From: Rhodopirellula sp. P2
GTDB taxonomy: Bacteria; Planctomycetota; Planctomycetia; Pirellulales; Pirellulaceae
Assembly (NCBI RefSeq): GCF_028768465.1
Contig: NZ_CP118225.1
Location: 4,011,001 to 4,075,000, forward strand
Reading direction: 5' to 3'
Length of the DNA stretch: 64,000 bases
Shown: one piece after another, positions 1-9,260 of the stretch
Layout of the letters: each line of letters starts with the position of its first letter
Numbering within the stretch: position 1 is the first letter of the stretch
Made by a program: the position numbers and the translations under genes
The notes under the pieces: generated by a model
The model's input: only the letters and a program-made list of their open reading frames with translations
Told to the model about the DNA's origin: nothing
The model's database searches: none

Positions 1-306
1 CGAGTCGGCCTTTCTGATCGAGCGAACTATCGTCCGAATCAATTGTCGGTGGGGCAACAGCAGCGAGTCGCGATCGCTCGGGCTCTCGCTGGTCGTCCCA
101 AACTGTTGTTGGCCGATGAGCCCACCGCGAATGTGGACCCGGCCAGTGCCGACACGGTGTTGAACTTGATCATCGATTCGTGTCGTGACGAGGAGATCTC
201 ATTGTTGATGGTCACGCACAGCATGGATGTGGCCCAGCGTTTTCAGCGCGTTGACAAACTGGAAGACATCAACCGAGCCTTTTCACCCTTGGGGGCCGGA
301 TCATGA
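1..306 (+). CDS. ABC transporter ATP-binding protein, C-terminal part (cut by window edge)
   Basis: This is the C-terminal end of a LolD/MacB-type ABC ATPase; its start lies outside the window. The frame is open from base 1. Visible are the signature motif (LSVGQQQR, where LSGGQ is usual), the Walker B stretch LLLADEPTANVD and the H-loop VTHS. The Walker A end is missing from view. The stop overlaps the next gene's start by four bases (ATGA), so it is very likely translationally coupled to the FtsX-type permease that follows. Together they would form an exporter or lipoprotein-release type complex that powers a substrate across or out of the inner membrane; the substrate cannot be read from the sequence. 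Confidence 0.93.
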   Translation, partial: RVGLSDRANYRPNQLSVGQQQRVAIARALAGRPKLLLADEPTANVDPASADTVLNLIIDSCRDEEISLLMVTHSMDVAQRFQRVDKLEDINRAFSPLGAGS

Positions 307-1670
307 GCCTGTTGTTCATCGCTTGGCGAAACTTTCGCTACCGTGCTTTGTCGAGTTTCTTGACCACCTTGTCGCTGACGTTGGGCGTCGGTTTGGTGGT
401 TCTGGTGATGTCGGTTTACGGCATCATCAGTGAAGCGTTCGTACGCAACGCGTCAGTGGGATACAACCTGGTCGTTGGTCCCAAAGGCAGCACGCTGCAA
501 CTGACGCTCAATGCGGTCTACTACCTCAGTCAACCGATTGAGAACCTTCCCTACACCGAGTACATGGAGTTTTATCCGAAGGAGAAGCGAGCTGAGATGG
601 TTCGCACTTTCGGGGGAGATCCGGCTCTGGGGGAACGTGACGGGGTGTACTCTGGGTTCATGACCGATGGCTATGCGATCCCGCTCGCGCTGGGAGATTA
701 CTTCGGTGAATTTCGAGTTGTTGGTACCACACCCGACTTCTTTGAGTTGTTGAAACACGGCCCTGATGCCGATCAGCCGTTCACCTTCGAAGAGGGACGC
801 AACTTTGAATTTCGCAACGAAGAGAACAGCTACTTCGAATGCGTGTTGGGTTCCCGCGTTGCAGCACAAATGGGAATGCGTGTCGGCGATGTGATGAACC
901 CTACGCACGGCGATCCGGAAGGCAAAGGCCATGGGCAAGGGTTCCTGATTGTCGGGGTGTTGGATCCCACTGGAACGCCGAATGACCGCGCCGCGTTTGT
1001 CAACTTGGAAGGCTTTTACTTGCTCGAAGGGCACGCGAAACCGATTCCGGATGATGCCGTGATCGTGCTTCCTGAATCAGCCGAGACGGCTGGGCCGGAC
1101 GAACCGTTGTTGCTGACGATTCCTGAACGGGAGGTCACGTCGATCCTGGTTCGCAATGGCAACCTGATGATGGCTCCCATGCTTCAAAACCGAATCAAGG
1201 AAAGCGTGCGAGCGGAAGCTGCGACGCCAATCGGCGAAATCAACAAACTGATGACGATGATTGTTGGTCCGCTGATGCAAGCCTTGCTGGCCATCACGTT
1301 GATCACTTGCGTGGTCGCTGCCGTGGGAGTTTTGGTGGCGATTTACAATTCGATGAACGACCGCAAACGAGACATCGCGGTGATGCGTGCCCTGGGGGCT
1401 CGCCGCGGCAATGTGACGTGGATCATTTTGTTTGAGAGTTTGATCATTGCCCTCGTCGGTGGCATCGCCGGCTGGGTGCTGGCTCACCTGGGAATTCTCG
1501 CGGCCAGTCCGTTGATCGAGGCCCGCACCGGTGTCCAGGTTGGCTTTTTCTCGATGAGCACGTATGAGCTTTATCTGTTGCCGTTGGTGATTGGATTGAG
1601 TTTGTTGGCTGGCATTGTCCCGGCCGCGTCCGCCTACCGCACGGACGTGGGCACGAACCTGTCGGCCTAG
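303..1670 (+). CDS. FtsX/MacB-family ABC transporter permease
   Basis: The product is a 455-residue inner-membrane permease. One transmembrane helix lies at about residues 15-40. A large periplasmic domain follows (about 45-310), and three helices lie at the C-terminus (about 320-350, 370-395 and 425-450), which is the MacB/LolC-E topology. The C-terminal FtsX domain carries the typical cytoplasmic loop NDRKRDIAVMRALGARR, which contacts the ATPase. The start is the ATG that overlaps the stop of the ATPase gene. The periplasmic region is longer than in LolE and contains a His/Gly stretch near residue 205. The substrate is unknown; lipoprotein or peptide/macrolide export are both family possibilities. 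Confidence 0.9.
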   Translation: MSLLFIAWRNFRYRALSSFLTTLSLTLGVGLVVLVMSVYGIISEAFVRNASVGYNLVVGPKGSTLQLTLNAVYYLSQPIENLPYTEYMEFYPKEKRAEMVRTFGGDPALGERDGVYSGFMTDGYAIPLALGDYFGEFRVVGTTPDFFELLKHGPDADQPFTFEEGRNFEFRNEENSYFECVLGSRVAAQMGMRVGDVMNPTHGDPEGKGHGQGFLIVGVLDPTGTPNDRAAFVNLEGFYLLEGHAKPIPDDAVIVLPESAETAGPDEPLLLTIPEREVTSILVRNGNLMMAPMLQNRIKESVRAEAATPIGEINKLMTMIVGPLMQALLAITLITCVVAAVGVLVAIYNSMNDRKRDIAVMRALGARRGNVTWIILFESLIIALVGGIAGWVLAHLGILAASPLIEARTGVQVGFFSMSTYELYLLPLVIGLSLLAGIVPAASAYRTDVGTNLSA

Positions 1671-1787
1671 CCCATTTGTTCGACGATCCTGAGCCTGTCT
1701 CCTACGCCGGAGTCGATGGGCGACAATCGGCTTGTTGGAGAATGCTAAACTGGCCGGTCCTACCTCCCACCTTGAGAATGGACCACC

Positions 1788-3137
1788 ATGAATTGCCGTC
1801 CCCCCCGCCGAGTCACTTGCTCCCTGTTCTTCGCGTCGATCACGGCGTTTTCCGTTGGCACATTTGCGATGTTGCCGTTCGCCCTTGCTGCTGAACCGGT
1901 CGGGGATGGTGTTGCCGACGACACCGCTGCGATTCAGCAATGGATTGATGCCGAACGCGACGTGCAACTTCCGGTGGGAACGTACCGGATCACCCGTCCG
2001 CTTCGCGTCGATCTGAAGAGCACGGGTGCGATCGCATTCCAAGGCGAGGGACGCAGTCGGATCGTGATGGCGGGACCTGGCCCAGCGATCCAGGTCATGG
2101 GGACTCATGCTGGAACGGCGGACCCTTCGACTGTGACAGACGACATTTGGAATCAGCAGAATGCCGTGATCATTTCAGACTTGGAGATTGTCGGTGAGCA
2201 TCCGCAAGCTGACGGCGTCGAACTGTCGGGAACGATGCAGCCCACGCTTCACAACCTGACGATTCGAAAGTCGCGACATGCGATTCATTTGGTGGATCGC
2301 AATCGCAACGTGATCGTCAGTGATTGCCATCTCTACGAGAACTCCGGCGTTGGACTGTTTCTGGATGCGGTCAACCTGCATCAAATCAACGTCACGGGAA
2401 GTCACATCAGCTACAATGCCGGTGGCGGAATTGCTTCGCATGATGGCAACGTTCGTAACTTGCACATCACTGGTTGCGACATCGAAGGCAACATGGGGTC
2501 CGCCGACGCCGCTTCTTCCGCCAATGTTTGGTTGACCAGTGGGTCGGGATCAATCGGAGAAGTGGCGATCACCGGTTGCACGATCCAGCACACCCATCAA
2601 GGCAAAGACTCTGCCAACATCCGGATCGATTTGCACAGCCAGCAGGTCAACGGCACGGAGGAACGTCGGCATGGCAACATCACGATCAGCGGCAACATCC
2701 TCTCTGACACTCAAGTCAACGTTCACCTGCGGCACCTGCGCAGTGCGACGGTCACCGGCAACACCATTTGGAAGGGATTCCAAAGCAACGTTGTGCTGGA
2801 AAATTGCGAAGCGGTGACGTTGGCGTCCAACGCCATGGACCGGAATCCTCGCTACCATCTGGGGCGAAACACCGTTGCCAAGCATGGTGTTCAGCTGACC
2901 GATTGCCGTGACTGCGTTCTTTCCGCCAATGTGATTCGAGGTGTCAACGATCGTCCCGCGGTGTTGGAGCTCACCCGGTGTCAGGGCATCCTCGTTCAAG
3001 GCGGGGTGTTTTCAGATGACTCGCTGCCCGCGATTTTGGCGGTGGAATGTGCGGATTGCGTGATCCGAAACAACATCGTCCGCGGCGGCGATTCCCCGAT
3101 TCAGTTGCGAGACTGTGAAGGGATGCAAACGGACTGA
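1788..3137 (+). CDS. Secreted right-handed parallel beta-helix protein (pectate-lyase-like fold)
   Basis: The product is 449 residues with an N-terminal signal peptide (hydrophobic about 10-34, cleavage likely after ALA). The motif GDGVADDTAAIQQWID is the hallmark opening of the pectate-lyase-3/glycosyl hydrolase 28-like superfamily. It is followed by many irregular beta-helix coils rich in Asn, Gly, Ile and Val (patterns such as ITGCDIEGN and ISGNILSDT). Such proteins usually bind or cut polysaccharides outside the cytoplasm; no catalytic residues could be assigned, so an enzymatic role is open. The gene stands alone between the ABC exporter and the sigma factor. An extended -10-like TGCTAAACT lies near 1743-1751, without a convincing -35 box. 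Confidence 0.8.
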   Translation: MNCRPPRRVTCSLFFASITAFSVGTFAMLPFALAAEPVGDGVADDTAAIQQWIDAERDVQLPVGTYRITRPLRVDLKSTGAIAFQGEGRSRIVMAGPGPAIQVMGTHAGTADPSTVTDDIWNQQNAVIISDLEIVGEHPQADGVELSGTMQPTLHNLTIRKSRHAIHLVDRNRNVIVSDCHLYENSGVGLFLDAVNLHQINVTGSHISYNAGGGIASHDGNVRNLHITGCDIEGNMGSADAASSANVWLTSGSGSIGEVAITGCTIQHTHQGKDSANIRIDLHSQQVNGTEERRHGNITISGNILSDTQVNVHLRHLRSATVTGNTIWKGFQSNVVLENCEAVTLASNAMDRNPRYHLGRNTVAKHGVQLTDCRDCVLSANVIRGVNDRPAVLELTRCQGILVQGGVFSDDSLPAILAVECADCVIRNNIVRGGDSPIQLRDCEGMQTD

Positions 3138-3267
3138 TTCGTCGCCGGACTTCTGGTGGGGCTCCGTCCGGGGCCTGTTTTCAGGACAAATTCTCCCCGA
3201 AACGATCTGTTTCGCAAAATTCGTCTGAATTTGCGGCAGGTTGCTCCAGTGACTCAAATAGGTAGTC

Positions 3268-3813
3268 ATGTCCCCATCCCAAGTCCCGCCGCAACCGCTG
3301 ACGGAGAGCGATTTCATGCGTCTCTTCGTCAAGCATGAACTTGCCTTGCGAGCGTTTGCGCGGTCGATGCTTCCCAATTGGAACGCGGTCGATGATGCGA
3401 TCCAAGAAGCCAGTGTCACGATGTGGCAAAAGTTCTCTCAGTTGGATGGCGAGGACGGATTTCTTCCCTGGGCGAAGGTCATCTTGCGTTTTAAATGCCT
3501 CAGTGCTGTCACTGGATTGCGACGTGACGGACGGTTGCTCAGCGATGAGGTGTTGAAACAAATCGCGGACGAAGCGGAAGCCATCGAAACTGAGCGAGTG
3601 GTGGAGATTCGTTCGGCACTGCAAGAGTGCCTGACCAAGTTCCCTCCGCCACACCAGGAATTGTTGATGGCACCGTACCAAAGCGGCGGTCAAATCACGC
3701 AACTCGCGGAAAACGGCGGCAAAACCGTCAACGCGTTTTACAAGTTGCTGGGGCGACTCCGGCAAAAGCTTGCCGATTGCGTTCAGCAACGTTTGCAAAT
3801 GGAGGCGAACTGA
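3268..3813 (+). CDS. ECF-type sigma-70 factor (planctomycete/verrucomicrobial group)
   Basis: The product is a 181-residue RNA polymerase sigma factor. Region 2 covers about residues 10-75 (FARSMLPNWNAVDDAIQEA and FLPWAKVILRFKCL fit the core-binding and -10 recognition helices). Region 4 covers about 110-175 and ends in a helix-turn-helix of the form LAENGGKTVNAFYKLLGRLR. The gene is followed after one base by an anti-sigma-like FecR protein whose Shine-Dalgarno (GGAGG at 3801) lies inside this gene, so the pair is an operon. Downstream genes encode secreted DUF1592, DUF1552 and sulfatase proteins, which this sigma factor may control. No target promoter motif was identified. Confidence 0.88.
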   Translation: MSPSQVPPQPLTESDFMRLFVKHELALRAFARSMLPNWNAVDDAIQEASVTMWQKFSQLDGEDGFLPWAKVILRFKCLSAVTGLRRDGRLLSDEVLKQIADEAEAIETERVVEIRSALQECLTKFPPPHQELLMAPYQSGGQITQLAENGGKTVNAFYKLLGRLRQKLADCVQQRLQMEAN

Positions 3814-3814
3814 C

Positions 3815-5155
3815 ATGGACCCTTCTCTGTTGATACAGCAATACCTGTTGGGAACGCTTTCGGATTCACAAGTGGCTGATCTGGAACAGCTGCTCGCGAG
3901 CGACTCAAAATTGCGGAAAGAGTTTGCCATCGCCGCGGCCACGGATGCGGGACTGCGTGATCTGGCCATTCAGCGTTCGATGGAACCGCCGGTCGTTCGA
4001 GGTTCAACCACCAATCGAAACATTTGGTTGGTGGGTTGGTGTGCGATGGCTGCCTCGTTGTTGCTCGCCTTTTTGTTCACGACCGGTTCGCAATCGCCCT
4101 CTCCCATTGCCACGCTCAGCACCAGTGAAAACGCGGCATGGGAAAGTGCGTTGCCCACCACCGTCGGATCCAAGTTGGTTGCCGGAAACATGAAGTTGAT
4201 GGCGGGCATTGCGACCGTTGAGTTTGAGTCGGGAGCCAGGATCACGTTCGAGGCCCCTGCCCACTTTGAATTGTTGGATGCCATGCGAGTCCGAATGGTT
4301 GATGGGGCGGCCGTGATTGATGTCCCCGAATCCGCGCATGGATTTGTCGTGGAAACACCCGGCGGATTTGCGATCGATCACGGAACTCAGTTCGCCGTTT
4401 CGGTGCAAGAGTCGTCGCAGACATCGGACTTTGAAGTGCTGCAAGGCGAGATCTCGGTTCATCATCCGGCCAGTGGAAAAGAAGTCCACTTGTTCGATGA
4501 GCAATTCGCTTCGCTTTCCGACAGCGCGTTGTCGACGCAATCGGCGACCTCGCCCGAACAAGAATACGACCAATCCAACGCTGATCGCCCACGTGTGATT
4601 CGGGTCGGTACGGAAGGGCAATCCGACTATGTCATTCGCAACAATCGCCGCGGCAAGTGGATCCATCCTGAGATGCTGATGGTCAAACGAGCGGACAGTC
4701 GCAAATGGGACATGCGAGCGATGTTTTCGATGAGCATCGATTCGGTTGACTTGAACTCGGTCTCAACTGCACGCCTGCGTCTGAACCAAGTTCCCAGTGG
4801 CAAGGGATTCGCCTCGCGATTGCCAAAACTCAACACCTTCGCGATCTATGGTGTGACCCATCGATCCAAGGAGACTTGGGGCGACGACCCGAGTTGGGAA
4901 GACGCTCCCGACATCACCGATGGCATTTTGCTTGGCAAATTTGACATTCCTCGCAGTCAACAAACGGGAACGTTTGGCATCCAGTCCGATGCGTTGCTGC
5001 AGTTCCTGCGAAACGACACGGACGGACGGGTGACCTTTGTTCTGGTGCGTGAATCGGGCTTGGTCGAAGGCACCGACCGCGGTTTGGTCCACGCGTTTGC
5101 CAACGATGCTCACCCCGAGGTCTCCGGCCCGCTTCTGGAGTTCACTTTGGACTGA
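3815..5155 (+). CDS. FecR-domain transmembrane anti-sigma/regulator protein
   Basis: The product is 446 residues. The ATG at 3815 is chosen because GGAGG sits nine bases upstream; an in-frame ATG at 3770 lies inside the sigma gene. A short cytoplasmic N-terminus (about 1-68, including LLIQQYLLGTLSDSQ, an anti-sigma-like helix pair) is followed by one transmembrane segment (about 70-88). A periplasmic FecR domain spans about 125-235 (ETPGGFAIDHGTQFAVSV is its core). The C-terminal 180 residues resemble a DNRLRE/carbohydrate-binding-like beta domain (TARLRLNQVPSGKGFAS, then WEDAPDI). The inferred role is to sense an envelope or carbohydrate signal and control the neighbouring sigma factor. Confidence 0.8.
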   Translation: MDPSLLIQQYLLGTLSDSQVADLEQLLASDSKLRKEFAIAAATDAGLRDLAIQRSMEPPVVRGSTTNRNIWLVGWCAMAASLLLAFLFTTGSQSPSPIATLSTSENAAWESALPTTVGSKLVAGNMKLMAGIATVEFESGARITFEAPAHFELLDAMRVRMVDGAAVIDVPESAHGFVVETPGGFAIDHGTQFAVSVQESSQTSDFEVLQGEISVHHPASGKEVHLFDEQFASLSDSALSTQSATSPEQEYDQSNADRPRVIRVGTEGQSDYVIRNNRRGKWIHPEMLMVKRADSRKWDMRAMFSMSIDSVDLNSVSTARLRLNQVPSGKGFASRLPKLNTFAIYGVTHRSKETWGDDPSWEDAPDITDGILLGKFDIPRSQQTGTFGIQSDALLQFLRNDTDGRVTFVLVRESGLVEGTDRGLVHAFANDAHPEVSGPLLEFTLD

Positions 5156-5232
5156 GCGATTGAGATCTGCCTCCCCGCGTCCCCACCATCCTCTGGTGTC
5201 CCCTCCACCTTCACCGCCTGAGATTCATCCTC

Positions 5233-7782
5233 ATGCTCTTTCATCGTCTGTCACTCGCTCTGCTTTTTTCCGTTGTTTGCCAAGCTGCATTCGCGGAGGA
5301 GCTTCCTGGCACCGAGATGCCAAATCGTCACGCGGAGCTTCTTGCAACCCACTGCTTGGATTGTCACGACAGTGCGACCAAGGAAGCCAACATTGATCTC
5401 GAATCGCTATCAATGAACGTGGCTGAGGACATGGCGACCGCGGAGTTGTGGTCGAAGGTGCTGGGGGCTCTGAATTCAGGCGAGATGCCACCGGAAGATT
5501 CGGAACCTCTTCGCGACGCGGACAAACTCGCGTTTTTGGAAGACTTGTCTGAGAAAATGGTCACCGCACGACAGCTGCTGAGCGATTCGGGGGGCGACAT
5601 CATGATGCGTCGTCTCAATCGTCGCGAATATGCGAACACGGTGGAAGCATTGTTGGGCGTGCGTCCGGATGTGACGACGCTGCCGGACGACCAGGCCACG
5701 GCTGGGTTCGACACCGCAGGAGCCTCGTTGTTTCTATCGAGCGACCAAATCGAACAGTATCACTCGACTGCGATTGCGAATTTGCAGTTGATACTCTTGC
5801 CTCGAAAGAGTCCGGAGTCGAAAACGATTCGCATTGAACCCGAGGAGTACTACACGCCGCACTACACCGAGGCGGCCGAGCAAATGCGAGACATCGGCAA
5901 ACGTGCCAATGCATTCTTGTCTCAAACAGAGAAGCCTGCGTCTGAGTTTGGGTTGTTGGATGCCTACCAAGCCAAGAAGCAGAAGGTCCAGGAGTGGTTG
6001 CCATTGATGGAAGACTACTTGGCTCGACCGGAGACCCAAACGGGGATCACGTTGATCATGACGATCAAACAGGGCGGGTACACGAAAGTCAAACTGCCGA
6101 CGCAGCATCCCGACGCGGATGGCAAATACCACGTGCGAGTTCGTGCGGCGATGTACCCCGACGCCGATGAACGGCACCACTACTTGGAATTCAGCTCCGG
6201 CTTCGGAACCGGACGTCAATTGCTGGGGTGGCGCAAGGTGACTGCCCCAATGGACGACCCACAAACCATTGACTTTGAATTCACGCATGAACCGGGGGCC
6301 AGGCAACAAGTTTGGATTCACCAACGATCTCATCAAGATCGCGGCGACAAGAATCTCGCCACGCTGCACATGCGAGACAATGGAATCGGAACACCGCCTG
6401 GGATTTGGATTGATTGGGTCGAACTGAACGGTCCTTCGCCTTCGGATCAAACCAAGGCCATCCAGGCTGCTCGTGATTCGATTCTGTTTGAGCAACCAAG
6501 TGACATGGACGAATCCGAATACGCTCGCGAGGTGATTCGGCGTTTCGCCAGCCGAGCGTTTCGTGGGTCACCGCCTGCCGAAGACTACTTGCAGCGTTTG
6601 AGTCAGCACTATCAAACGGCCCGTGACCAAGGCCAATCCGTCACCGAGGCGTTGGTCTCACCGCTGTCGATTGTGATGGCTTCCCCGAGTTTTCTTTATC
6701 AGGTCGAGGAAACCGATTCTGAACAAGATCGCAATTTGTCGCCCAATGAGTTGGCGGTACGGTTGTCGTACTTTTTGTGGTCAGCTCCGCCAGACGAGGA
6801 ACTGATGGCCCTGGCGAAATCCGGCGAACTGACTGATCCTTCGATTTTGGCAGCGGAAACGGAACGAATGCTTCGCGACTCTCGCTCCCAAGCTTTGATC
6901 GAAGGGTTTGTTCATCAGTGGTTGCAGATGGAACGATTGGACATGTTCCAATTTGACGGAGCGGACTTCCCCAACTTTGACAACGCCGTTCGTGAGAACG
7001 CTCGGCAGGAACTATTCGAAACGTTTGCCTACTTGCTGGAGAGTGAGCTGCCACTCGAAAAGTTATTGAAGGCCGACTTTGTTGTCGTCAACGATTTGTT
7101 GGCCGGATACTACGAGATCGAAGGCGTGGAGGGACACGAGTTTCGCAAGGTTGCGGTGCCGGACGATTCCTTGCGAGGTGGCTTGCTGGGCACTGCAGCA
7201 GTGCTGGCGATGGGGTCCGATGGTCAGCGATCATCGCCGGTCGAACGTGGTGCTTGGGTGCTGCGTCACTTGCTGCACGATCCTCCGCCGCCGGCACCAC
7301 CCAACGTTCCTCAACTGAGTCGATTGGCGGGGGAAACTTTGCCTGCACGTGAATTGGCGCGGGCTCACCAGGAGCAACCTCAGTGTGCCAACTGTCATCA
7401 CAAGATTGATCCGATCGGGTTTGGACTCGAGAACTTTGACGCGGCCGGTCAGTGGCGGGATCAAGAGGTGATTGGGATCGGCAGACGTCGCTATGGCCGT
7501 TGGGAAAAAGACGTCCGATTCGATATCGAACCCGCCGGGAAGGTTCCCAACGGACAACCGTTTTCGAACTTCTTTGAACTCCGCGACGCGGTCGCAGAAT
7601 ACGACGACGAATTCGCTCGCGGATTCACGGAGGCTTTGATCGCGTACGGTCTCGGTCGTCCTTTCGGATTCACCGATCAAGAGCTCGCCAGCCAGATCAG
7701 CTTGCAGGCAAAGCAACACAATCATTCCATTCGCCAGTTCATTCACGCATTGATTCAGTCACCTACGTTTCAAACTCGCTAA
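5233..7782 (+). CDS. DUF1592-family planctomycete cytochrome c (PSCyt/DUF1587-DUF1595-DUF1592-DUF1588-DUF1585)
   Basis: The product is an 849-residue exported protein with a signal peptide ending near AFAEE. An N-terminal cytochrome-like segment has one CxxCH (HCLDCHDS, about residues 40-45). The usual planctomycete domain chain follows: DUF1587 (MMRRLNRREYANTVEALLG, about 124), DUF1595 (EVIRRFASRAFRG, about 430), DUF1592 (ELAVRLSYFLWSAPPDEEL, about 505) and DUF1588 (LRGGLLGTAAVLAMGSDGQR, about 645, with a second heme motif CANCHHKIDP at about 718). DUF1585 lies from about 773. The central stretch at about 270-400 probably holds a carbohydrate-binding-like module. This type is almost always followed by a DUF1552 gene, as here. 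The biochemical function is unknown; redox-linked polysaccharide metabolism is a guess. Confidence 0.9.
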   Translation: MLFHRLSLALLFSVVCQAAFAEELPGTEMPNRHAELLATHCLDCHDSATKEANIDLESLSMNVAEDMATAELWSKVLGALNSGEMPPEDSEPLRDADKLAFLEDLSEKMVTARQLLSDSGGDIMMRRLNRREYANTVEALLGVRPDVTTLPDDQATAGFDTAGASLFLSSDQIEQYHSTAIANLQLILLPRKSPESKTIRIEPEEYYTPHYTEAAEQMRDIGKRANAFLSQTEKPASEFGLLDAYQAKKQKVQEWLPLMEDYLARPETQTGITLIMTIKQGGYTKVKLPTQHPDADGKYHVRVRAAMYPDADERHHYLEFSSGFGTGRQLLGWRKVTAPMDDPQTIDFEFTHEPGARQQVWIHQRSHQDRGDKNLATLHMRDNGIGTPPGIWIDWVELNGPSPSDQTKAIQAARDSILFEQPSDMDESEYAREVIRRFASRAFRGSPPAEDYLQRLSQHYQTARDQGQSVTEALVSPLSIVMASPSFLYQVEETDSEQDRNLSPNELAVRLSYFLWSAPPDEELMALAKSGELTDPSILAAETERMLRDSRSQALIEGFVHQWLQMERLDMFQFDGADFPNFDNAVRENARQELFETFAYLLESELPLEKLLKADFVVVNDLLAGYYEIEGVEGHEFRKVAVPDDSLRGGLLGTAAVLAMGSDGQRSSPVERGAWVLRHLLHDPPPPAPPNVPQLSRLAGETLPARELARAHQEQPQCANCHHKIDPIGFGLENFDAAGQWRDQEVIGIGRRRYGRWEKDVRFDIEPAGKVPNGQPFSNFFELRDAVAEYDDEFARGFTEALIAYGLGRPFGFTDQELASQISLQAKQHNHSIRQFIHALIQSPTFQTR

Positions 7783-7877
7783 GCAGTGAAACAGGCTTCC
7801 AGCTCGTCCCTCGTTCCTTCGCAAAAATGGTAGGCAGGATGTCTGTCACATTTTCCGTCCCCATCAAGGCAACTCCC

Positions 7878-9176
7878 ATGAGAACAATTCGTCCCTCCCG
7901 TCGTGGTTTTCTTCGTAGCAGCAGTGCCTTGGTTGCGTTGCCCATGCTGGAATCATTTGGTTTCAAACGATTCGCCAGCGCAGCAACGACCGCAGTTGCG
8001 CCAGCCAAACGCATGGTGTTTTTGGGGATGGGGTTTGGTGTCACCGCGGATCGTTGGTACCCCGACATCGACACGGTGGGCGAGAACTACGAATTGCCCA
8101 AGATCCTTCGGCCGCTGGCCAAGCACCAGAAGGACATCACGATCATTCAGAATTTGATGCACCAATACTCCGCGGACGGACACTCCGGCAGCACGTTTTG
8201 GTTGACCGGCGCGAACCGTTATGCGATTCCCGGGCAGAGTTTTCACAACACTGTTTCGGTCGATCAAGTTGCTGCCGAAGTCCTCGGTCAGCAAACTCGA
8301 TTCACGTCGATTCAGCTTGCGGCGCAAGGTGCCTCCGCGGATGGTCATGGTCCCGGTGGATCACTGGCTTGGAATCGCTCAGGCAAACCGATCGCCGGGT
8401 TGGATACGCCGGTGGCTGCTTTCCACCGTTTGTTCTCCGTCGACAGAACGCCACTTGAAGTTCAACAGCAACGTTTGAAGGAACAACGTAGCGTGCTCGA
8501 CACGGTGCTTTCGGACGCCAAGTCGATCAATCGGAAACTGAACGCATCTGACAATGCGAAACTGGATGAATACTTCCAGTCCATTCGAGAGATTGAGGTT
8601 CGATTGTCCAAAGAAGAGAAATGGTTGGGGGTCGAGAAGAAGCGGCCTCAAGAAGCGGTTCCCGAACCGGGGGAATCACTTGAGGGCGTGGAAGAGATTC
8701 GGATGATGTACGACATCATGGTCGCAGCCATGCAAGTCGATGCAACCCGGGTCTTCACCTACCGCATGCCGGTCAGTTCGATGATCGCCAGCCTCGGTGC
8801 GACGATGAGTGCGCACAGCATGAGCCACTACTCCGAGGGTGAACGTCGCACCGTTTCGCAGAATCGCGACACCGCTCACGCTCGTCTGTTGGCGGAGTTC
8901 ATGGACAAGCTGAAAGCGAGCACGGAACCGGATGGATCCAGCCTCTTTGACAACGTCGCCATCTCGATGGGAACGAACCTCAGTTCGGTGCACACGTTGA
9001 AAAATTGCCCCACCTTGATTGCCGGTGGCGGAGCGGGATTCCGACATGGTCGTCACCTCGTGATGGACGATCCCAAAACACCATTGTGCAATCTCTGGCT
9101 CAGCACCTTGCGGGGCGCCGGGATTCAGTCGAATTCCTTCGGTGATTCGACGGGGATTATCGAGGATCTGTTTTGA
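7878..9176 (+). CDS. DUF1552 domain protein, Tat-exported
   Basis: The product is 432 residues from the ATG at 7878. This start is preferred over an in-frame ATG at 7827 because it places a twin-arginine signal (SRRGFLRSS) close to the N-terminus. DUF1552 proteins are the constant partners of DUF1592 cytochromes in planctomycetes; their fold resembles the alkaline-phosphatase/sulfatase-like DUF1501 group. Visible conserved blocks include NLMHQYSADGHSGSTFWLTG and the C-terminal MGTNLSSVHTLKNCPTLIAG. Tat export suggests that it folds, perhaps with a cofactor, before crossing the membrane. It follows the DUF1592 gene by 95 bases and is probably co-transcribed with it. The function is unknown. 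Confidence 0.87.
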   Translation: MRTIRPSRRGFLRSSSALVALPMLESFGFKRFASAATTAVAPAKRMVFLGMGFGVTADRWYPDIDTVGENYELPKILRPLAKHQKDITIIQNLMHQYSADGHSGSTFWLTGANRYAIPGQSFHNTVSVDQVAAEVLGQQTRFTSIQLAAQGASADGHGPGGSLAWNRSGKPIAGLDTPVAAFHRLFSVDRTPLEVQQQRLKEQRSVLDTVLSDAKSINRKLNASDNAKLDEYFQSIREIEVRLSKEEKWLGVEKKRPQEAVPEPGESLEGVEEIRMMYDIMVAAMQVDATRVFTYRMPVSSMIASLGATMSAHSMSHYSEGERRTVSQNRDTAHARLLAEFMDKLKASTEPDGSSLFDNVAISMGTNLSSVHTLKNCPTLIAGGGAGFRHGRHLVMDDPKTPLCNLWLSTLRGAGIQSNSFGDSTGIIEDLF

Positions 9177-9260
9177 TGCTTGAGTCGGAGTGAATTCGAA
9201 AAGAGTTTCTGATTCGCTGCACTGTTTCCACTTCCTGCGCTGAAAGTACCTGGTCCTGCC

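Noticed and set aside
1077-2108. Long minus-strand ORF (343 codons)
   Set aside because: It is antisense to the FtsX permease and the beta-helix gene. Its product is Arg/His/Gln-rich with no family, a shadow of GC-rich coding DNA.
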